DNA from: Peterkaempfera bronchialis
Lineage (GTDB): Bacteria; Actinomycetota; Actinomycetes; Streptomycetales; Streptomycetaceae
NCBI RefSeq assembly: GCF_003258605.2
Contig: NZ_CP031264.1
Coordinates: 7,026,213 to 7,090,212 of the forward strand
Reading direction: 5' to 3'
Length of the DNA stretch: 64,000 nucleotides
Each line of letters opens with the position of its first letter. The stretch's first letter is position 1. Below, piece after piece: positions 52,602-61,664 of this stretch. Position numbers and translations under genes: made by a program. Under the pieces are notes generated by a model that saw only the letters and a program-made list of their open reading frames with translations, was not told the origin of the DNA and searched no databases.

Positions 52602-53758
52602 GAAGGGTCGCCGTTGTGGGAGCGGGCATGACCCGCTTCGCCGAACATTTCGATCTCGGTATCAAGGACCTGCTGCCCATGGCCGTGGCGGAGTGCGAGC
52701 GCTCCGTCGACAAGGGCTTCGACCGCGCCGACATCCAGGCGGCCTGGTTCGGTGAGCTGTCCACCACCGACGGGTTCCCGGCCGGCATCCTCGCCGACAG
52801 CTGCGGACTGGAGGACGTCCCCGTCACCCGCGTCGAGAACGCCTGCGCCACCGGCAACGACGCCCTGCGCAACGCCACCTTCGCGGTGGCCTCCGGCGCG
52901 GTGGACGTGGCCCTGGTGGTCGGCGGCGACAAGGTCCGGGAGTCCTCCACCCGCTCCACCTTCTGGGAGTGGGCCGGCATGACCCGCGACACCGCGTGGG
53001 ACTACCCCCTCGGCCTTGTCGCCCCGGCGAACTTCGCCCTGCACGTGAGGCGTTACCTCCACGAATCGCCGGCCACCCGCGAGCACATGGCGATGGTCGC
53101 GGTGAAGAACCACAAGCACGCCGTCAGCAACCCCAAGGCCCAGCTCCGTTTCGAGATCACCGTCGAACAGGTGCTGAACGCCCCGATGGTCGTCGAGCCG
53201 TTCGGTCTCTTCGACTGCACTCCGCAGAGCGACGGCGCCGCAGCCCTGCTGGTGGTGGGGGAGGAGGTCGCCGACCGCTACACCGACAACCCCGTGTGGG
53301 TGCGGGGCGTCGGTCTCGGCCTCGACCGGGTGATGCACCAGCACAAGCCCGACATGACCACGTTCCCCGCCACCGTGCGTGCCGCCCGCCAGGCGATGGC
53401 CATGGCCGGGATCACGCCCGCCGACATCGACGTGGCCGAGGTGCACGACTGCTTCACCGGCGTGGAGCTCATCTCGTACGAGGACCTGGGCTTCGCCGAC
53501 CGGTTCGGCGCGCACAAGCTGGTCGAGGACGGCGTCACCAGCGTCGGCGGCCGGCTCCCCGTCAACCCCAGTGGCGGGCTCAAGGGGAAGGGCCACCCGC
53601 CGGGGGCCACCGGTGTCGCGCAGTGCGTCGAACTGTTCGAGCAGCTGCGCGGCACGGCCGCGAACCAGGTGGACGGAGCCCGCATCGGCCTCGCCCACAA
53701 CATCGGCGGCCCCACCGCGGTGTCCGCCGTCAGCATCCTCTCCACGGACCGGGGATGA
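52598..53758 (+). CDS. Thiolase/acetyl-CoA acetyltransferase (SCP-x type)
   Basis: A 386-residue thiolase. The nucleophilic Cys is in VTRVENACATGNDALRNATF and the C-terminal His/Gly motif is NPSGGLKGKGHPPGATGVAQ, typical of lipid-transfer-type thiolases that need a DUF35 partner. It cleaves a beta-ketoacyl-CoA in a catabolic pathway. The ATGA overlap with the preceding OB-fold gene fits the known pairing. Confidence 0.92.
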   Translation: MRRVAVVGAGMTRFAEHFDLGIKDLLPMAVAECERSVDKGFDRADIQAAWFGELSTTDGFPAGILADSCGLEDVPVTRVENACATGNDALRNATFAVASGAVDVALVVGGDKVRESSTRSTFWEWAGMTRDTAWDYPLGLVAPANFALHVRRYLHESPATREHMAMVAVKNHKHAVSNPKAQLRFEITVEQVLNAPMVVEPFGLFDCTPQSDGAAALLVVGEEVADRYTDNPVWVRGVGLGLDRVMHQHKPDMTTFPATVRAARQAMAMAGITPADIDVAEVHDCFTGVELISYEDLGFADRFGAHKLVEDGVTSVGGRLPVNPSGGLKGKGHPPGATGVAQCVELFEQLRGTAANQVDGARIGLAHNIGGPTAVSAVSILSTDRG

Positions 53759-53765
53759 CCCGCGG

Positions 53766-54961
53766 ATGACCCGACTGGACAAGCTCGTGCGACCCGGTTG
53801 CACCGTGGCGTTCGCGGACGGCGCCGGCCTGCCGCGCGGCGCCGCCGCCGACGAGCTCTCCCGGGCCGCCGCCGAAGCGGGCGGGGTACGGCTGTTCCTC
53901 GGCTGGTGCCCCGCCCCGCCGGAGGGCCTCGACCTCACGGCCTTCGCCGAGGTGCGCACCATCATGGCCGGATACGCGCTGCGCCGCCCCGTCGCCGACG
54001 GCGCCGTCCGCTATCTGCCCGCACGGCTGGGCACGGTCCCCGCGCTGCTGCGCGACGTGATCCGGCCCGACGTGCTGGTCGCACCGGTGGTGCGGGTCCC
54101 CGGCGGATGGCGGTTCACCATGGAGGCGTCCTGGCTGCACGCCGCCGTCGAGGCGGGCGCCGTGGTCGCCGGCGTACCGCAGCACCGCCCCCGCACCGCC
54201 CATGCCGGGCCGCTGCTGGACCCCGCCCGCGTCGTGGAGCTGGACACGGGGGCGGACGGCCCGGCAACCATCGACTGGGGCGGCGGCCCGAGCGACGTCC
54301 AGAGCGTCGTCGGCGAACGCGTCGCCGCGCTCGTCCCAGACGGCGGCCGCATCCAGTTCGCGCCTGGCGGCGTGGGCGCGGCGTTCGTCGCCGCCCTGCG
54401 CCGCCCGGTCCATGTGGACACCGGAATAGTCACCCCCGACGTGCTGACCCTGGACCGCCGCGGACTGCTCCGGGGGCTGCCCGTCGCGCCCTACCTGGCC
54501 GGCGGCGAGGAGCTCTACGACTGGGCCGACGGCCGGCCCCTGGTCCATCCCCTGGAAAACACCCACCATCCGGGCCGGCTCTCCTCGGGGCCGCCGCTGA
54601 CCGCGGTCAACACCGCCCTCCAGATCGACCTGGACGGCCAGGTCAACGTCGAGGCGGTGGGCCGCGAGCCGGTCGCGGGCGTCGGCGGTCAGCCCGACTA
54701 CATGGCCGCCGCGGCCCGCGCCACGGGCGGGCTCAGCGTCATCGCCCTGCCCAGCCGGCACCGCGGCCGCCCCACCCTGGTCGAGTCGCTGAGCACCGCG
54801 GTCAGCACCCCCTCCCACGACGTGGACGTCGTGGTCACCGAACACGCCACCGTCGATCTGCGCGGCCTGGACCGCGCCGAGCGGCGCGCGGCACTGAGCA
54901 AGGCCTGGGCCGGCGAGACGGCACCCGCCCCGGGCCGGGAAAGGACGGAACCGAACGGTGA
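53766..54961 (+). CDS. Acetyl-CoA hydrolase/transferase-family protein, 3' frameshift
   Basis: A ~395-residue CoA-transferase-like enzyme. Family features are RIQFAPGGVGAAFVAALRR, ITPDVLTLDRRGLLRGLP-like strand patterns, and the C-terminal VNTALQIDLDGQVNVEAVG, VGGQPDYMAAAARATGG and DVVVTEHATVDLRGLDRA. The reading frame meets no stop until 55817, deep inside the next gene. A stop at 54959-54961 in another frame overlaps the next GTG start, as in all neighbouring genes. A single-base indel near 54880-54950 therefore explains the run-on, either real or a sequencing error. It may move CoA between pathway acids. Confidence 0.75.
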
Positions 54962-55827
54962 CCAGCAACCCGCCCGACACCGAGGAGCCGACCGAGCTCG
55001 TCCTGCGCGACCTCGACGACGCCGGCGTCCTCACCCTCACCTGGAACCGCCCCCACCGGCGCAACGGCTGGAACCCCGACCTCGAGAACGCCTACTTCCG
55101 GGCCCTCGACGAGGCCGCCGACGATCCCGCCGTCCGGGCGATCGTGGTCACCGGGGCAGGCAAGGCGTTCTGCCCCGGCGTCGATATGCAGCGCCTGGCC
55201 GGGCTGACCGCACGCCCCATGAACCTGGCCGGACGGCGGCCCCATCACCACGCCCGCGGCATCCCGAAGCCGATGATCGCCGCGATCAACGGGGCCTGCG
55301 CCGGCGTCGGCCTGATCCAGGCCCTGCTGTGCGATGTGCGGTTCGCCGCTTCCGGGGCCCGCTTCGCCACCTCGTTCTCCCGCCGGGGGCTGCCCGCCGA
55401 ACGCGGCATCTCCTGGCTGCTGCCCCGGCTGACCGGCGTGGAGAACGCCCTGGACCTGCTGCTGTCCGGGCGCACCGTCGATGCGGCCGAGGCCAAGGGA
55501 CTCGGCCTCGTCAGCCGGGTGCTTCCGGCGGACGAGGTGCTCGCCGCCGCGCAGGCCTACGCACGGGACCTCGCCGTCAACAGCTCGCCGCAGGCCATGG
55601 CGGTGATCCGCCGCCAGGTGCTGGCCGACCTGGAGGCGGACTTCGCCACCGCCTACGACCGGTCGCTGAACGCGATGGCGGCCCTCACCGCCCACCCCGA
55701 CTTCGGGGAGGGAGTCGCCTCTTTCACCGAGCGCCGTCCGCCGCGCTTCGCACCCCTGCCCGCCGGCCTCGACCCCGAGGTGCTCCTCGCCAAGCCCCAG
55801 CCCACGACGGAAGGTGACGCCCGATGA
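54958..55827 (+). CDS. Enoyl-CoA hydratase/isomerase family protein
   Basis: A 289-residue crotonase-fold enzyme. The oxyanion-hole segment is IVVTGAGKAFCPGVDMQRL and the second is MIAAINGACAGVGLIQALLCDVRFAA, with FSRRGLPAERGISWLLPRLTG carrying the active-site Glu region. GTG start with the GTGA overlap to the CoA-transferase. It hydrates or isomerises a 2-enoyl-CoA intermediate. Confidence 0.9.
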   Translation: MTSNPPDTEEPTELVLRDLDDAGVLTLTWNRPHRRNGWNPDLENAYFRALDEAADDPAVRAIVVTGAGKAFCPGVDMQRLAGLTARPMNLAGRRPHHHARGIPKPMIAAINGACAGVGLIQALLCDVRFAASGARFATSFSRRGLPAERGISWLLPRLTGVENALDLLLSGRTVDAAEAKGLGLVSRVLPADEVLAAAQAYARDLAVNSSPQAMAVIRRQVLADLEADFATAYDRSLNAMAALTAHPDFGEGVASFTERRPPRFAPLPAGLDPEVLLAKPQPTTEGDAR

Positions 55828-56771
55828 GCGCCCCCGCCCCCCTACCGCACGCGCACGGCATCCTGCACATCAACCTCAACGCCGCCGCCGCCGAGCCGGA
55901 GCACGCGTTCTACCGCGACCTGCTGGGCCTCAACCTGCGGATGCGCTCCCACGAGCCCAAGGGCGACGCCACGCCCATGGGCATCGACGGGATCACGGAC
56001 AGCGAGACGCTGTTCCTCTACGACGCCCGCGGGCCCCGCGTCGCCGGAGCCCTGGAGATCGTGCAGTGGAACGAGCCCGGCCCCGTGGCGCGAGCCCTTC
56101 CCGCTGCGCCCTGGCACCTGGGTATTGCCGCCGTCGGCTACCGCGTCCCCTGGGCTCCCGAGGAGCTGCGCCGGCGCGCCGGGGGAGCCGTCCTCGGCGA
56201 GGCGCCCCTGCCGGTGGCCGGCCGGGCGAACCAGGGCGCACTGCGGGTGCAGGACCCCGTCGGCGTCCCGGTGGAACTCGTCCCGGACGCCGACGGCGAA
56301 TCCCCGGCCCTCTCCCACCTGCGGATCAATACCGCCGACCTGGAACGCGCCCTCGCCTGGTACCGAGTCCTCGGGTTCACCGTCGCCGACGGCCCCACCC
56401 GGCGCGATCTGCCCGCCGGGACGCTCGGCGCAGCAGGCCCGGTCGCGGTGACCACCGCCGCCGTCGCCTTGTCCGAGGACCCCACCTTCACCCTCGAACT
56501 CACCCAGTGGCACACCCCCGAGGCCGTCGGTCCCGTCCCCGACCGGGCGAACACACAAGGCCTGTTCCGTATCGCCCTGGCCTGTGAGGACGTGAACGCG
56601 GCCCACGCGGAACTCTCCCGGGACCCGGCCTTCGGCTGCGGCGACCCGGTGTGGATCCCCCTCCCGGGCACACCGCTGGGCGGCCTCACGGTGATGTTCC
56701 TGCGCGACCCGGACGGCGTCGTCGTCGAACTCGTCGCCCGTCCCCGCTCGGCGCTCGCCGCACGGGGCTGA
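55824..56771 (+). CDS. Two-domain VOC protein, extradiol-dioxygenase-like
   Basis: A 315-residue protein with two VOC modules (ILHINLNAAAAEPEHAFYRDL at residue ~12; LSHLRINTADLERALAWYRVL at ~165, ending FLRDPDGVVVELVARP). The fold matches type I extradiol dioxygenases and related isomerases. The metal triad appears only partly recognisable, so activity is uncertain. It ends the forward operon, overlapping the hydratase by ATGA and followed by a strong terminator. Confidence 0.8.
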   Translation: MSAPAPLPHAHGILHINLNAAAAEPEHAFYRDLLGLNLRMRSHEPKGDATPMGIDGITDSETLFLYDARGPRVAGALEIVQWNEPGPVARALPAAPWHLGIAAVGYRVPWAPEELRRRAGGAVLGEAPLPVAGRANQGALRVQDPVGVPVELVPDADGESPALSHLRINTADLERALAWYRVLGFTVADGPTRRDLPAGTLGAAGPVAVTTAAVALSEDPTFTLELTQWHTPEAVGPVPDRANTQGLFRIALACEDVNAAHAELSRDPAFGCGDPVWIPLPGTPLGGLTVMFLRDPDGVVVELVARPRSALAARG

Positions 56772-56783
56772 CCGACAACAGGG

Positions 56784-56827
56784 GAGCGGGGCCGGACGGC
56801 GTGATCGCCGTCCGGCCCCGCTCTTTT
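56784..56827 (+). terminator. Strong intrinsic terminator
   Basis: An 18-bp perfect stem (56784-56801 with 56806-56823, GAGCGGGGCCGGACGGCG and complement) has a TGAT loop and is followed by TTTT. It ends the forward acyl-CoA operon and probably also insulates the reverse operon that starts on the other side. Confidence 0.93.
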
Positions 56828-56925
56828 GGGTCCCGCTCTTTTGGGTCCCGCTCTTTTGGGTCCCGCTCTTTTGGGTCCCGCTCTTTTGGGTCCCGCTCTT
56901 TTGGGCCCCGCTCCCTTGCGCCCCG
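56821..56925. repeat. 15-bp tandem repeat of the terminator tail
   Basis: The unit CTCTTTTGGGTCCCG occurs four times perfectly (56821-56880), then once more perfectly, once with one change and once degenerate (to 56925). Each unit includes the end of the terminator stem (CCCGCTC) and its T-tract, so the repeat arose by amplification of the terminator 3' half. A looser ~10-bp CCAGAGGT(C/T) series follows up to the reverse gene stop at 56975. Confidence 0.95.
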
Positions 56926-56974
56926 TTTCCAGAGGTCCCGGAGATCCCAGAGGCCCCAGAGGTCCCAGAGGTTC

Positions 56975-57940
56975 CTAGAGTCCGGGAGCGGCCAGGGCCG
57001 TCCAGATCCCCTCCTCGCCGGCCTCGGCGGCCCGCGCCCCCAGCTCCCGCGCCCACCCCGATGCCGGTGCCACCGCGTCCCGCCAGGCCCACAGCCGGCG
57101 GGTCAGCGGATGCAGGGGATACTCCGCCGTGATGCCCACGGCGCCGTGCAGCTGATGGGCGATCCGGGCCACTTCGGTGGCTGTCCGCGACGTGGTGAGC
57201 GCCGCGACCGCGATGCCCTCCGGCGTCGTGCCGGCCAGCGACAGCGCGGTGTCCGCCTCCGCCAGCGCGATCCGCGCCAGCGCCAGCTGCCGCATCACGG
57301 CGGGCAGCTTCAGCAGCGGAGCGCCGAACTGTTCCCGCTCGGCCACGTACTGGCGGGTCAGCCGGTACGCGCCATGGGCCGCACCGGTCACCGCCACGGA
57401 CCGCAGCAGCGCGATCCGCTCACGCACCGCCTCGGGGGAGAACGCGGACCCGGTGGTCAGCGGTTCGGGGGCCGCGACGAGCGTGACCGTGTCCCGAGGC
57501 TCACCCGCCAGGTCCTCGCCCGGCTCGACTCCAGCCCCGGCGAGGTCCGCGCGGAACAGCCCGCCCGGCGTGCACACCAGCACGGCCCCGGCGCTGCGGC
57601 CCCAGGGAACCCGGGGGAGCACCAGCTCCCGCCCCGCCCCGGTGTCGTCCCGCAGCAGCAGCGTGGTCAGCGTCCCGTCGAGCTTCCCGCACCCGGCGAG
57701 CACCCAGTCCGCCGTGGCCGCCTCCACCAGCGGCGTCGCCGCGCCCCGTTCGGCCAGCGCCCTGACGACGACCAGCAGGTCCGCCAGCTCGCCGCCGGAC
57801 CCGCCGGCCTCCTCGGACACACCGATCCGATGCAGGCCCAGCTCCACCAGCTGATCCCACAGCGCCTCCGCCGGCGCGTCCTTCATCCCGTCGGCCACGC
57901 TGCCGACCAGGTCCCGCAGTGGTGCGGACTGCTCCGTCAT
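56975..57940 (-). CDS. Acyl-CoA dehydrogenase, small-subunit type
   Basis: A 321-residue acyl-CoA dehydrogenase-like protein with LLRSVAVTGAAHGAYRLTRQYVAEREQFGAPL and HQLHGAVGITAEYPLHPLTRR. The N-terminal FAD-binding portions are reduced and the usual catalytic Glu position is not evident. This suits the partner of a heteromeric FadE pair, as in Mycobacterium cholesterol side-chain enzymes. ATG start inside the stop of the next gene upstream (ATGA), so the two are co-translated. Confidence 0.85.
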   Translation of the reverse strand: MTEQSAPLRDLVGSVADGMKDAPAEALWDQLVELGLHRIGVSEEAGGSGGELADLLVVVRALAERGAATPLVEAATADWVLAGCGKLDGTLTTLLLRDDTGAGRELVLPRVPWGRSAGAVLVCTPGGLFRADLAGAGVEPGEDLAGEPRDTVTLVAAPEPLTTGSAFSPEAVRERIALLRSVAVTGAAHGAYRLTRQYVAEREQFGAPLLKLPAVMRQLALARIALAEADTALSLAGTTPEGIAVAALTTSRTATEVARIAHQLHGAVGITAEYPLHPLTRRLWAWRDAVAPASGWARELGARAAEAGEEGIWTALAAPGL

Positions 57941-59043
57941 GCCCGTGCCTCCTGTCTCGCGATCATCCCGAGCAGGACGTCCGCCGCCCCGCCGCGCAGA
58001 CCGAAGGCCGGCGAGGCCATCAGCGCCTGCCCGTACACGCCGTCCGGAGCGGCATCGACCCCCGCCCCGGTGTCCCGCAGTGCCTCGATCACCTCCGTCT
58101 CGAAAGCGTTGCCCAGGTACTTGAGGGCAGCCGACTCCTGGACCGGGGCCCGGCCCCCGTCCATGGCACGCGCCACGTCGAAGCACATCCGCCGCAGCAC
58201 CGCCAGCCGTGCCGTCAGCGCGCCGAGCCGCTCGTGCAGCCCCGCGTCCGGCCGCTCGGCGGCCACCCGCGCCAGCTCGGCCAGCGCCGGGTAGCTGGAC
58301 AGCATCCGCTCGGCGCCGCCCCGTTCGAACGAGAGCTGCTCCACCACCTGCCGCCAGCCGTTGCCCACCTCCCCGATCACCCGGTGCGCCGGCACGAAGA
58401 CATCCTCGAAGTGGACCTCGTTGAAATGGTGCTCGCCGGCCAGGTCGGTGATCGGGGTGACCCGTACGCCCTCGGCGTCCATGTCGAGGACGAACTCGGT
58501 GAGCCCCTCGTGCTTGCGCTCGCCGGTGGACGTACGCGCCAGCACATAGGCATGGGTGGCCCGGTGCGCGTGACTGGTCCAGATCTTGTGGCCGTTCAGC
58601 CGCCAGCCGCCTTCGCAGGGCACCGCCGCCGTGCGCACCGCCGCCAGGTCGGAACCGGCCGACGGCTCACTCATTCCCAGGCAGAACACCGCCTGCGCCG
58701 AGGCGATCAACGGCAGGATCTCGGCCCGGAGTTCCGGCGTGCCGTGGCGCAGGATCGACGGTCCGATCTGCCGGTCCCCGATCCAGTGCGCGGCCACCGG
58801 GGCACCCGCCCGCAGCAGTTCCTCGGTCACCACGAGCCGTTCGACGTTGGTGCGGCCGGCGCCCCCGTAGGCGACCGGGTACGTCATCGCCACCAGGCCG
58901 CGCGAGGCGAGCTCGCGGCTGAACGCCGGGTCGAACGAGCGCAGCCAGGCGTCGCTGCGTGGCACGAAGTCCCATCCGGCCACCAGGGACCGCACCTCGG
59001 CCCGCAGTTCGGGCAGGCTCTCCTCGTACGCGGAGAGAGTCAT
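57937..59043 (-). CDS. Acyl-CoA dehydrogenase, catalytic-subunit type
   Basis: A 368-residue acyl-CoA dehydrogenase. FAD-binding and substrate motifs include FCLGMSEPSAGSDLAAVRT, GWRLNGHKIWTSHAHRA and LSFERGGAERMLSSYPAL. It likely forms a heteromer with the smaller following gene and dehydrogenates an acyl-CoA. It is co-operonic with the downstream hydratase gene on the minus strand. Confidence 0.9.
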   Translation of the reverse strand: MTLSAYEESLPELRAEVRSLVAGWDFVPRSDAWLRSFDPAFSRELASRGLVAMTYPVAYGGAGRTNVERLVVTEELLRAGAPVAAHWIGDRQIGPSILRHGTPELRAEILPLIASAQAVFCLGMSEPSAGSDLAAVRTAAVPCEGGWRLNGHKIWTSHAHRATHAYVLARTSTGERKHEGLTEFVLDMDAEGVRVTPITDLAGEHHFNEVHFEDVFVPAHRVIGEVGNGWRQVVEQLSFERGGAERMLSSYPALAELARVAAERPDAGLHERLGALTARLAVLRRMCFDVARAMDGGRAPVQESAALKYLGNAFETEVIEALRDTGAGVDAAPDGVYGQALMASPAFGLRGGAADVLLGMIARQEARA

Positions 59044-59055
59044 CGCGAGGTCACC

Positions 59056-59837
59056 TCACTTTCCGTTGTACTGACCGGGACGGCGCTCCTTGAAGGCCGC
59101 GAAGGCTTCCTTGCTGTCCTCGGTGGAACCGATGACGCCGAAGTGCGAGGAGACCGTGTCCAGGGAGGTCATCAGGTCGGTCCGGGCCCCTTGCCGGACG
59201 AGCCGCTTGATCATGCGGACGGCGGCCGGGGCTGCCCGGCGAGCCGCACGGCGTACGCGTGGACGAATTCGGGGAGCTTGTCGTCATCGACGACCTCCTC
59301 CACCAGACCGATCCCCAGCGCCTGCTCGGCATCGATGAACTCGCCGGTCCACAGCAGATGCAGGGCCTTGGACGTGCCCACGATGCGCGGCAGCAGCCAG
59401 CAGCCCCCGTCTCCCGGGACCAGACCCACGTTGACGTAACTCTCGCCGAACCGGGCGCCGCGGCCGGCGAAGCGCAGATCGCACATCAGCGCCATGTCCA
59501 TACCGGCCCCGACCGCGGCACCGGGGACAGCGGCGATCACCGGTTTGTCGATCTGCTCCAGGGCACGCGCCACCCGGTGCACCCGCCCCGTCAGCATCTC
59601 CTTCTGCGCCAGCGGGCCTCGCTCCTGGCCCGTGAGGTCGCCGAGGTCGATCCCGGAACAGAACGCCCCGCCGGCCCCGGTCACCACGATCACCCGCACC
59701 TCGGGGTCGTCCCCGGCCCGCAGCAGCAGGTCCGCCCACGCATCGACCATGTCGAGCGTGAAGGCGTTCTTCCGGTGAGGCCGGTTCAGCAGAATGGTCG
59801 CGACCCGGTCGCGGACGGTGTACTCGATGTCTGCCAC
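59056..59837 (-). pseudogene. Enoyl-CoA hydratase with a -1 frameshift
   Basis: The first ~205 residues are an ordinary crotonase: IVVTGAGGAFCSGIDLGDL, VIAAVPGAAVGAGMDMALMCD, and VGLVPGDGGCWLLPRIVG. The frame then ends prematurely at 59211 after RLAGQPRPPSA. In the next frame (59056-~59227) the missing tail is intact: AAVRMIKRLVRQGARTD, then SSHFGVIGSTEDSKEAFAA and FKERRPGQYNGK. One C lost from a C-run in the CAGCCCCGG site near 59227 restores the full gene. Start ATG 59837. Either a recent pseudogene or a sequence error. Confidence 0.85.
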
Positions 59838-60004
59838 AAGGGCTCCTTCGGTTCTCCGGTTTCTTCACGTCGGCGTCCAGGCCCTGAACGACGCTCCGCG
59901 TGCCGGGGTCCGCGTTCAGGAGGACCGCGTCCCCGACGCAGCGGACCGGGGTCGCCACCCGACGGCTCGATCCTCACCACCTCGTCGGGGCCCCAGGTAC
60001 CATC

Positions 60005-60034
60005 GCATACAAGATTGGATCCAATCATGCATGC
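60005..60034. promoter_or_regulatory. Long palindromic operator of the GntR regulator
   Basis: A perfect 14-bp palindrome GATTGGATCCAATC (60013-60026) extends to 15-bp arms (60005-60034) with only two mismatches. It lies in the divergent gap between the frameshifted hydratase and the GntR gene. Such TGG-ATCCA-type dyads are typical of FadR-type GntR sites, so it is the likely autoregulatory and pathway operator. Confidence 0.75.
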
Positions 60035-60099
60035 GACAATGACCAAGGTCAACGGCGGATCACCGCCGGACTCCGTCTCCCGGCAGGATTCCTGGAGGA

Positions 60100-60773
60100 G
60101 TGGTGGGCGCAGGCACCGAGAACGCCGTCGCCAAGGCGGTCGCGGCGCTGCACGAGATGATCGCCTCGATGGAGATCCTTCCCGGCCAGTCGCTGCGTCA
60201 GGAGGCGCTGGCCGAGCGGCTCGGGGTGAGCAGGGCACCGGTGCGCGAGGCGCTGCGGATCCTGGAGAGCGAAGGGCTCCTGGAGCACACCCGGCACGTG
60301 GGTTACGCGGTGAAGCGGCTCACCGTCGCCGAGTTCGAGCAGACCTATCTCATGCGCCGTGTTCTGGAAGCGGAGGTGCTGCGGGCCCTGCCCGTGCCGA
60401 TGCCCGAGGAGGTCCTGGCCCGACTGGAACGGCTCAACGAGGAGATCGTGGAGGCCTGGACCGCCGGAGACGTGGCCATGATGCGCACCCTCAACATCGA
60501 CTTCCACTTCACCCTGTTCCGGGCCTCGGGCTGGATCTCGTCGTGGACGAGATCCGCCGGATATGGGCACTGAGCGACGTCTACCGCTCGGCATCCCTGA
60601 TGGACCCAAGGGGGCGGCCCCGGATGTTCGAAGAGCACGCCGAGATGATCGCGGCACTGCGCCGTGACGATCCGGAGGCCGTCGTGGCACTCATGGGCAT
60701 CCATCGCGACGGGACCCGCACCTCGATCGCCGGCCTGCTCGCGGTGGGGTCCGGAGGCTCCCGGACCGCGTGA
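60100..60773 (+). pseudogene. GntR/FadR-type regulator with a frameshift
   Basis: The winged helix is clear: LRQEALAERLGVSRAPVREALRILESEGLL (residues ~32-61, within MEILPGQS...), followed by the FCD domain start EFEQTYLMRRVLEAEVLRAL. Frame one ends at 60573 with a short nonsense tail after FHFTLFRASGW. In the next frame the FCD domain continues as LDLVVDEIRRIWALSDVYRS, MFEEHAEMIAALRRDDPEAV to 60773. A single-base indel near 60525-60535 separates them. GTG start with GGAGGA just upstream. Confidence 0.8.
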
Positions 60774-61301
60774 CGGAGGGCGATGCAGTCGGCTTGTTCC
60801 GCGCGCCGGAGGCCCGCACGGCAGCCCGGCTCGGCCGACCAGTGATCCAGGAACCGGCAGGCCGCCGTGACCTGTTCCCCGTCGCCGTCGACCAACCGCA
60901 CCCGCCGCACGATTCCGCCACCGCGTTCCTTGACCACCCGCACACCGACCTCCCCGAGCCTGCACTCAGATGGCCCAACGAACCCTGCACCTCGATCGCC
61001 ACGGCGCCGGTTCAGGCGTCACTCGAAGGCATCCAGATAGGAGATCCTCGGCCGCTACGCCTTCACCACCCCGAAGGCGCCCGGCACGCGCCCTCTGCGC
61101 AACCCCGGGCCCGTCCTCCCCGATCAGCGGGGTGCCGCCAGCCCACAGCGCCTGGTTGATGCTGAACCCGGCGGTCGCGGCGACGCCCTGCCCCACCCCC
61201 GGGCGGTTCGTGATCCTGCCGTACTCCTGCGACCGGACGCCTCCGTACCGGCGCCGGATGCTCGCCTCCACCACGGTGGCCCGCCGCAGGGCGCGGGCGC
61301 G
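60774..61301. other. 528-bp region of unidentified debris
   Basis: No complete gene. A minus-strand frame near 60800-60940 (RRVRLVDGDGEQVTAACRFLDHW) vaguely recalls an integrase N-terminus, and another near 61000-61270 has no recognisable motif. I treat the region as gene debris adjoining the IS481 remnant. Confidence 0.35.
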
Positions 61302-61661
61302 CTAGGTGTCTTGATCCGCAGGGTTGTTGACGCGGGTGATCGGGGGTTTTCCTCCGAGTGCTGTGTGGCACCGGTGATGGTTGTAGGTGTGCGGGAAGTT
61401 GTCCAGGGCGGGGGTGCGTTCGGTGTTGCTGGTGTGGGGCCGCAGGTGGGCCCACTCGTCGAGCGGTGTGCGGTTGAAGCGTTCGACCTTGCCGTTGGTC
61501 TGGGGCCGGTAGGCACGGGTGAGCTTGCCGGTGGCGCCGAGGAGGCAAGGGCCTGCTTCCAGGCGAAGCTCTTGCGGTAGGGCCAGGCGTTGTCGGTCAG
61601 CACCGGCTCGATGCGGTCGATGCCGCGGGTGGCGAAGAAGGCGGCGGCCCGGCGGAGGAAG
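61302..61661 (-). mobile_element. IS481-family transposase, C-terminal part
   Basis: On the minus strand, starting at 61661, one reads FLRRAAAFFATRGIDRIEPV then LTDNAWPYRKSFAWKQAL in one frame. After an indel it continues as LTRAYRPQTNGKVERFNRT and HTYNHHRCHTALGGKPPITR to 61302. These are the DDE-domain end and tail of IS481 transposases. Its 5' neighbour, the central part of the same protein, is present but in the opposite orientation. Confidence 0.8.
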
Positions 61662-61664
61662 CCG

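Noticed and set aside
56650..57092. A protein with QKSGT or FGSRS repeats on either strand across the 15-bp array.
   Set aside because: These are shadow translations of the tandem DNA repeat and overlap well-supported genes and the terminator.
60774..60943. A tyrosine-recombinase N-terminus on the minus strand.
   Set aside because: Only a weak resemblance over ~25 residues, no catalytic residues, and no attachment site or tRNA nearby.
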